Assembly (NCBI GenBank): GCA_021234155.1
Contig: JAJEKV010000013.1
Coordinates: forward strand, 3,671,871-3,735,870
From: Isoetes taiwanensis
Taxonomy: Eukaryota; Streptophyta; Lycopodiopsida; Isoetales; Isoetaceae
DNA length: 64,000 bases
Direction: 5' to 3'
In this document: positions 59,550 through 64,000 of the stretch, piece after piece
Numbering within the stretch: position 1 is the stretch's first letter
Layout of the letters: every line of letters starts with the position of its first letter
Made by a program: the position numbers and the translations under genes
The notes under the pieces: generated by a model
The model's input: the letters and a program-made list of their open reading frames with translations, nothing else
Database searches by the model: none
What the model was told of the DNA's origin: nothing

Positions 59550-60765
59550 CAAGAACATCATTGCGGATCTCAATGCACGTCAGTTGGAGGTAATTAAAAA
59601 TGCTTTGCATCAGGGGGGAAGCTCTAGTGGAGCAGGGCCTAGCAAGGCCCACTTTTCTTTGGAGAATCACATGAACACATCAATCTTTGTTGATCCCATA
59701 CCCGTAGAGGCCGTGGATGTGATACGCCGTATTGAGGAGAAACCAACACATCGCACGTATCAAATCAAGATCAACGGAACACAACACTTCCAAGATGATG
59801 AGCTATACAGTGGATGGGTTTTCAAGGGCAAAGATAGGGCAGAGACGTATGAGATGGCTCAAAGATACATACGCTTCAAGAGCCCGCATCCTGCTTTGGC
59901 TACATCCATTGGACTTGCATATGAAGTTGCTAGCTCTAGTGGGGATACCATAGGGCCAATGGTGATTCTACCTTTCATGAATGGAGAGACACTTGCACAC
60001 TTGTTTGACTATTTACCTAATAACTTGTCACGTTTTAGAAGATGGTCAAATGCAATTGCTAGAGCGCCAAGAAGAACTGACAAACACATAGGCTTTGAAC
60101 TTAGGAGCAAAATGCGAAGTTGTATATCAAGATGTTCCGAGAGATAGCTCTTGCCCTAGCAGAAGGTGTCGTTGAGATCCACAAAGGCCACTTCACTCAC
60201 ACAAAGCTTAATTGCAAGAGAGTCAAATTACATTTTGATGATGAGTACCAAAATGTGTGGGTGGCCATTGGTGATTGGGACAATGCAATTCATTTTACGC
60301 CAAAGAGCGTCGTCCCTTGTTGAAGTGTCGGTACTTACTTTTCGGATGGACAAGCAAAATATCCATGGTTAGAGGAAACCGTGTTTGAGAAATCAAAGGA
60401 TGATGATCGTGTATGGGGATCTGAAATTCATGATGTCTATGCATTGGGATATATTTATGAGATGCTTCGGATTTTCGTGCAAGCTATGCGGACGAATGGA
60501 GTGGTTTAATAATAACAACAATGCCCAATGGATTAATCCAACCCATATGTACCAACGACGTCTTGACAAGTTGGAGGAGCAAAAAACAAGAATGATGTGC
60601 CTACGTGAAGACGTATTCTCATCACGACCCAAAGCTTCTGAAGTTGTTGAAGCCTTACAAAGTGTTGGAATATCTTCTACCATGGTTGTGAGACAAAGAC
60701 GACACATGAAGTGCATGGATGCCTTGGAGATGTCAAAATTGTTGTTGTCACAACTCAAAGAATGA
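59550..60765 (+). pseudogene. Protein-kinase-like gene carried by the CACTA element, decayed
   Basis: Three frames in order cover a kinase-like fold. First (to 60147): YSGWVFKGKDRAETYEMAQR, FKSPHPALATSIGLAYEVAS, MVILPFMNGETLAHLFDYLP, an N-lobe and hinge pattern. Second (60120-60323): MFREIALALAEGVVEIHKGH, then FTHTKLNCKRVKLHF where HRDxKxxN would be, and AIGDWDNAI where DFG would be. Third (60395-60765, two frames): EIHDVYALGYIYEML (subdomain IX, DvysLG) and EDVFSSRPKASEVVEALQSV (subdomain XI, RP-a-evv--L). The catalytic Asp of HRD is not present, so it was probably a pseudokinase-like protein even before the frameshifts. Poly-Asn (NNNNN) sits near 60515. Confidence 0.6.
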
Positions 60766-61169
60766 ATACAATATTGTATATCTTGCCATGTTTAAGAGTA
60801 TTAAATTTTTTTAATTGTCTAATAACCAAATATATAGACACTTTTAATTATTCAAATCCCAATGTTTTGTAATGAACTTCCCATGTTGCTAACATTTACT
60901 ATGTTATTCATCGTGACTCCATATAAATAACTTGCAAGTTTTGCACATGTCCAAAGAACCATGGGATGCGCACGATGGCATATCTATTGTTCGAACTTTA
61001 CTTCGTGTGGCTTGGTAGCCTTAATGACAGCCCTAAACCTGCAAAGGCCTTTAAGAGGCGAAGTTGGTCGTTCGGGTTTAGCTCGCCACCACCGCCACCT
61101 CCACCATTGTGCGGATTTGGTATGGATTTTTTTCTAGGATAAAATGTAAGTTAACCATTTATTTTTAAC

Positions 61170-62720
61170 GTTCTAATGTTTTTAAATGTAGCGTGTAAAT
61201 GCGGTTGCGTCCTTCTTTTCCTATGCATAATGTTCGTCGTCGTGGTTCTGGGCGGATCTTCTTCTCATGAAAGACGAAGAGTCGGAGGAAAAGGACCTCG
61301 ATTCGAGGAGCCAGACGAAGAGCTGGGAACTCCGAGATATCAACGAGGCGATAACCCTGAAGATAGGTGGAATGCCTTGCAACTTGGGATGTCGCCCGCA
61401 GAAATGGATATTGCGCGCCGGGCTGTTGAACAAAGTAGGCGGAGGTCTGGCGCCTGTGACCCTCCACGTCATAGCTCATACACTCCTTCAGAATTCAATC
61501 TTGGGCCCCTTCAGGGGGCGGGGATCCAACCCGCACGACGAGCAAGCAACCGCCGTTCACGCCGAGTGGACGCAATTCCTCTTCAAGCTCTATTAAAGAT
61601 CGTGCACCACCTGCACCACCTCCACGAAGGCATGTCTTTGAATATGAGTGAGTTCATCTTGAATTATGCCCTTTTTTGTTCACGAACACATATTCATATG
61701 TTAGTCGTATGTTGAGTGTAGTAACAAGAAAGGTGCCGCCGCCACAAAGACCGCAGATGGCGACAATTTTTGGAGGATGGCTAATAGTGTCACAAATAGC
61801 GTTTGCCATAACGTCCACAAGGGTGAATGGAACTCGGGAGCCTATGATGAGGAAAAAGAGAGGATCAAGGAGCTTTTAGAAGCAGAATATCCCGAGCTCA
61901 AGTCAGGAGAGATCTCATGGAGGGAGGTTTGTTCAAAGCAGGGTAAACATGTTAAAGCCACCAGGTATTAGGCTCTTTCGTTCTTCATTATAACCTCATT
62001 GTACTCATATTTTATTTATATTTTGCAGAGGTAATCAGAAGAAGCAGCTGAAAGCTCTTGCCAAAGCTACAGGAGTCTCGATAGAGGAAGTGGCACAGCC
62101 TATCTGGTTGACTAATGAGGCATTTCAAGTACATCATCTCTCCCATGAGTCGTATAATTAGATGATGCCATGTGGACTAAGTCCTTGTATTGCATTGTAG
62201 TCGGGAGAGTCGTATAATTAGATGACGCCATGTGGACTAAGTCCTTGTATTGCATTGTAGTGTTTGAAGGCCAACATATTATCAAAGAAAGGGGAAGCTA
62301 GAACAAAGGCGTGCTACTGACGCGAGGTAATGACGAAGCAAGTGGCGACCATATAGTGCCAATAAGACTGGTCCGGGCGGTTATGGCTTTCTGGATAAGC
62401 TATTTGTAAGTATAAATTTGGTTTATAATGTAGGTTCTCGAGTTGAACACTAACATTAGTTTTGGTGCTCATTCTCAATAGAAGTCATTTGCTGGTCGCC
62501 CGGCTGCTAAAGATGAACGCGAAAGGGCCTTCAAAAAGGCGGGTCATGCGGCCATCCAAAGACTGTACATACTTGGCGGAAGCGAGGGACGTGTGTATCA
62601 TTCATTAGATAATTATTTGTGACTACAATGAACTAATTGTTGCGATACAATATAATGCAGGTAAATGAAGACGAACCCGCCAATGAAGAAGAAGAAGAAG
62701 AAGAAGAGAGCAACAACTAA
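61170..62720 (+). pseudogene. Second CACTA element gene, product unrecognised
   Basis: Exon-like pieces: GKGPRFEEPDEELGTPRYQR (61284), SPAEMDIARRAVEQSRRRSG (61392), NFWRMANSVTNSVCHNVHKG with EWNSGAYDEEKERIKELLEA (61765-61880), WREVCSKQGKHVKATR| (to about 61963), GNQKKQLKALAKATGVSIEE (62031), FAGRPAAKDERERAFKKAGH (62485) and a Glu-rich C-terminus (EEEEEEEESNN, stop 62718). Several GT..AG boundaries separate them. The place in the element, after the transposase, is where CACTA elements carry a second, DNA-binding gene. A direct 55 bp duplication (62146 and 62206) interrupts it. Confidence 0.5.
62146..62260 (+). repeat. 55 bp direct duplication, 60 bp apart
   Basis: gagtcgtataattagatgat and the following 35 bases occur at 62146-62200 and again at 62206-62260 with one difference (gatg versus gacg). 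Sits in an intron or former coding part of the second CACTA gene. Confidence 0.85.
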
Positions 62721-62739
62721 AGACTCAATATATTTTGTA

Positions 62740-63165
62740 ATGTGCAAATTACATTGTGAAATATATTAAATTTTTTATGCTTTGTTCTTATTATTTGTGA
62801 TTTTTTTGTTATGTTAATTTTATGCTCGATTCTATTTTTTATTCTTAGATTTATTAAACATTTAATTACATATTAAATAATAATGCTTATCTACCATGAT
62901 CTTTTGAATACTAATATAATTTAATCAATATTTGTTTCTATTTTTCGAATTTTTAAATTTTTAATTTTTATTCTCGATTTATTTTGTTCATATTTAATAT
63001 TTATTAATTCTATTAATATTATTGTTAATATTAATATTATTTAATAATATTAATAAATATTACTAAATATTTATTTATATTAAATATTTGTTAATATTGA
63101 ATATGAATATTAATTGTCCTTTAAATAATATTGAATAATATTAAATAAATATTTTTTTTTTCAAA
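62740..63165. other. Very AT-rich spacer
   Basis: Runs of aatattaat, attaaat and taatatt words; no gene. Lies between the last element gene and the right subterminal repeats. Confidence 0.7.
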
Positions 63166-63169
63166 ATTC

Positions 63170-63715
63170 ATTAATCGTCGTTGAACGACGTTGAGGGTGT
63201 GGTCGCCACGCGTGTATCGCCACCGCGATCATTCGTCGCCACGCCAGCGCCACGCCGCATTAACGCCGTTGAACGGCGTGGTGGGCGTGGTCGCCACGCC
63301 AGCCAGCAGTGTGCGATACCGTCGAAGCTGAACGCCGTTTAACGACGTTTTACACGCAGCCACGCCCGCGCCGCTTACGGCGGTAACGCCATCACCGGAC
63401 GCCACGACACGCGACATGATGGCGGTATTAATCGCCGTTGAACGGCGTTGCAAAGTCATCGCCACGCCCGGGCCACGCCGGGGGCGGCCACTCGGCAAAA
63501 GAAGTTGGCGTAATCGACCACGGTATGCTAACGACGTTGAACGACGTCAGGTCGTCGCTTAAAGACGCCGCGGTTGCGACGCGTATAGCGACGCATAAAC
63601 GTCGTTTATCGACGCTTAAACGTCGAAATAGACGTCGTTTATCGACGTCTTGACGTCGATAAACGACGTGCAAACGACGTCTGGACGTCGTAATAGACGT
63701 CGTAACAGGGCTTTA
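63170..63715. repeat. Right subterminal repeats of the CACTA element
   Basis: Dense palindromes such as cgtcgttgaacgacg (63176), gccgttgaacggcg (63264), cgccgttgaacggcg (63432), cgtcgtttatcgacg (63600, 63635) and gtcgataaacgac (63655). Matches the left zone in motif but not in overall order. Confidence 0.75.
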
Positions 63716-63726
63716 ATCTTGTAGTG

Positions 63727-64000
63727 GCCAATGCATTAGAAATCAAGCCTGTAAGAAAAAGAAATGTTAGTCTCATGAACATAACATTCATATCAAACCA
63801 GCATAGTTACCTCTACTAGTTGTGCCTTTGACCAAAGTTTCTTCCATCATGTAGTTAGCTCTATTATGCCTGAAATATTTCTTGAATGGTTCAAAAACTG
63901 CCCCATTAAGTAGTTGCATTTTATGAGAAGTGTGAGGAGTTAGAATAACTAGGTGATCCCCAAGGATCTGGTTTGAATCACCACCTCATTGGTTATGTGG
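63727..64000 (-). pseudogene. Upstream part of the pogo/jerky-like DDE remnant
   Basis: On the minus strand: HLVILTPHTSHKMQLLNGAV, FEPFKKYFRHNRANYMMEET, then donor AGAG|gtaact (about 63812) and acceptor tttcttacag (about 63750) followed by GLISNALATK up to the CACTA insertion. TPHTSH-Q-LN-AVF-PFK is the DDE-family stretch HTSHxLQPLDxxxFxPxK. It continues on the far side of the CACTA element at 53720. The frame needs a small shift at the junction, so it was decayed already or since. Confidence 0.65.

Larger units (their letters stand above)
53721..63726 (+). mobile_element. CACTA (EnSpm) DNA transposon, 10,006 bp, complete ends
   Basis: The element starts CACTACAAGGGATAG and ends as the inverse of CACTACAAGATTAAAG. 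The 3 bp GCC is duplicated (53718-53720 and 63727-63729). CACTA ends with a 3 bp duplication define the superfamily. Subterminal zones (53735-54155 and 63170-63715) are packed with palindromes such as CGTCGTTcAACGACG, the likely transposase binding sites. Inside, on the plus strand: a SET-domain gene with a zinc-binding segment (55640-56899), a decayed TNP2 transposase (57475-59512), a decayed kinase-like gene (59550-60765) and a second element gene (61170-62720). Transposase decay suggests it was moved in trans. Confidence 0.92.

Overview
This window looks like nuclear DNA of a vascular land plant with a large, transposon-rich genome. The evidence is an acid invertase of the plant type, PLS-type pentatricopeptide (PPR) pseudogenes, a mitochondrial ribosomal protein gene with a telo-box leader, plant L1-type LINEs (one with a DUF4283-like ORF1), a CACTA/EnSpm element, and plant-like GT..AG introns. 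I cannot name the species. I saw no rRNA, CRISPR array, bacterial operon or convincing tRNA.

Layout. 0-2.1 kb: Ty3-type gag-protease remnant (minus strand) with a perfect heat-shock-element palindrome beside it. 2.5-3.1 kb: decayed, unrecognised coding-like sequence. 3.1-12 kb: a long, fairly well preserved L1-type LINE (minus), split by a 1.5 kb insertion. 12.4-17.8 kb: a second, decayed LINE (plus) with an L1-like coiled-coil/RRM ORF1 and a short-repeat tail, interrupted by a 567 bp element with a 9 bp target duplication. 24.7-27.1 kb: an inverted-repeat element directly upstream of an intact, intronless acid invertase. 31.4-33.4 kb: a decayed intron-containing Crypton/DUF3504-type tyrosine recombinase (minus). 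34.0 kb: a second 3' end of the second LINE family. 35.2-35.8 kb: a chimera that includes part of an mL43 gene. 36.1-40.0 kb: a hAT-like element with an 8 bp target duplication, carrying exons of a calcineurin-B-like EF-hand gene and an NDR-type kinase. 42.6 kb: an ABC1-kinase fragment. 44-48.4 kb: PPR pseudogenes around a 2.2 kb inverted-repeat-bounded unit holding a complete three-exon mL43 gene. 48.8-49.7 kb: a 5'-truncated LINE with a 14 bp target duplication. 53.7-63.7 kb: a 10,006 bp CACTA element (CACTACAAG ends, GCC target duplication) inserted in a pogo/jerky-like DDE transposase remnant.

Only three genes look intact: the acid invertase (25343-27094), the mL43 gene (exons within 45198-46264) and the SET-domain gene inside the CACTA element (55827-56899). 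Most other coding sequence belongs to transposons or is a gene fragment lying in or beside them.

The most unusual object is the CACTA element. Besides a decayed TNP2 transposase it carries an open SET-domain gene that follows, through an in-phase intron, a zinc-binding segment resembling the transposase-associated domain, and next to it a decayed protein-kinase-like gene. The second is the Crypton-like recombinase, a class I do not associate with land plants. Functions suggested for these are inference from sequence motifs alone.
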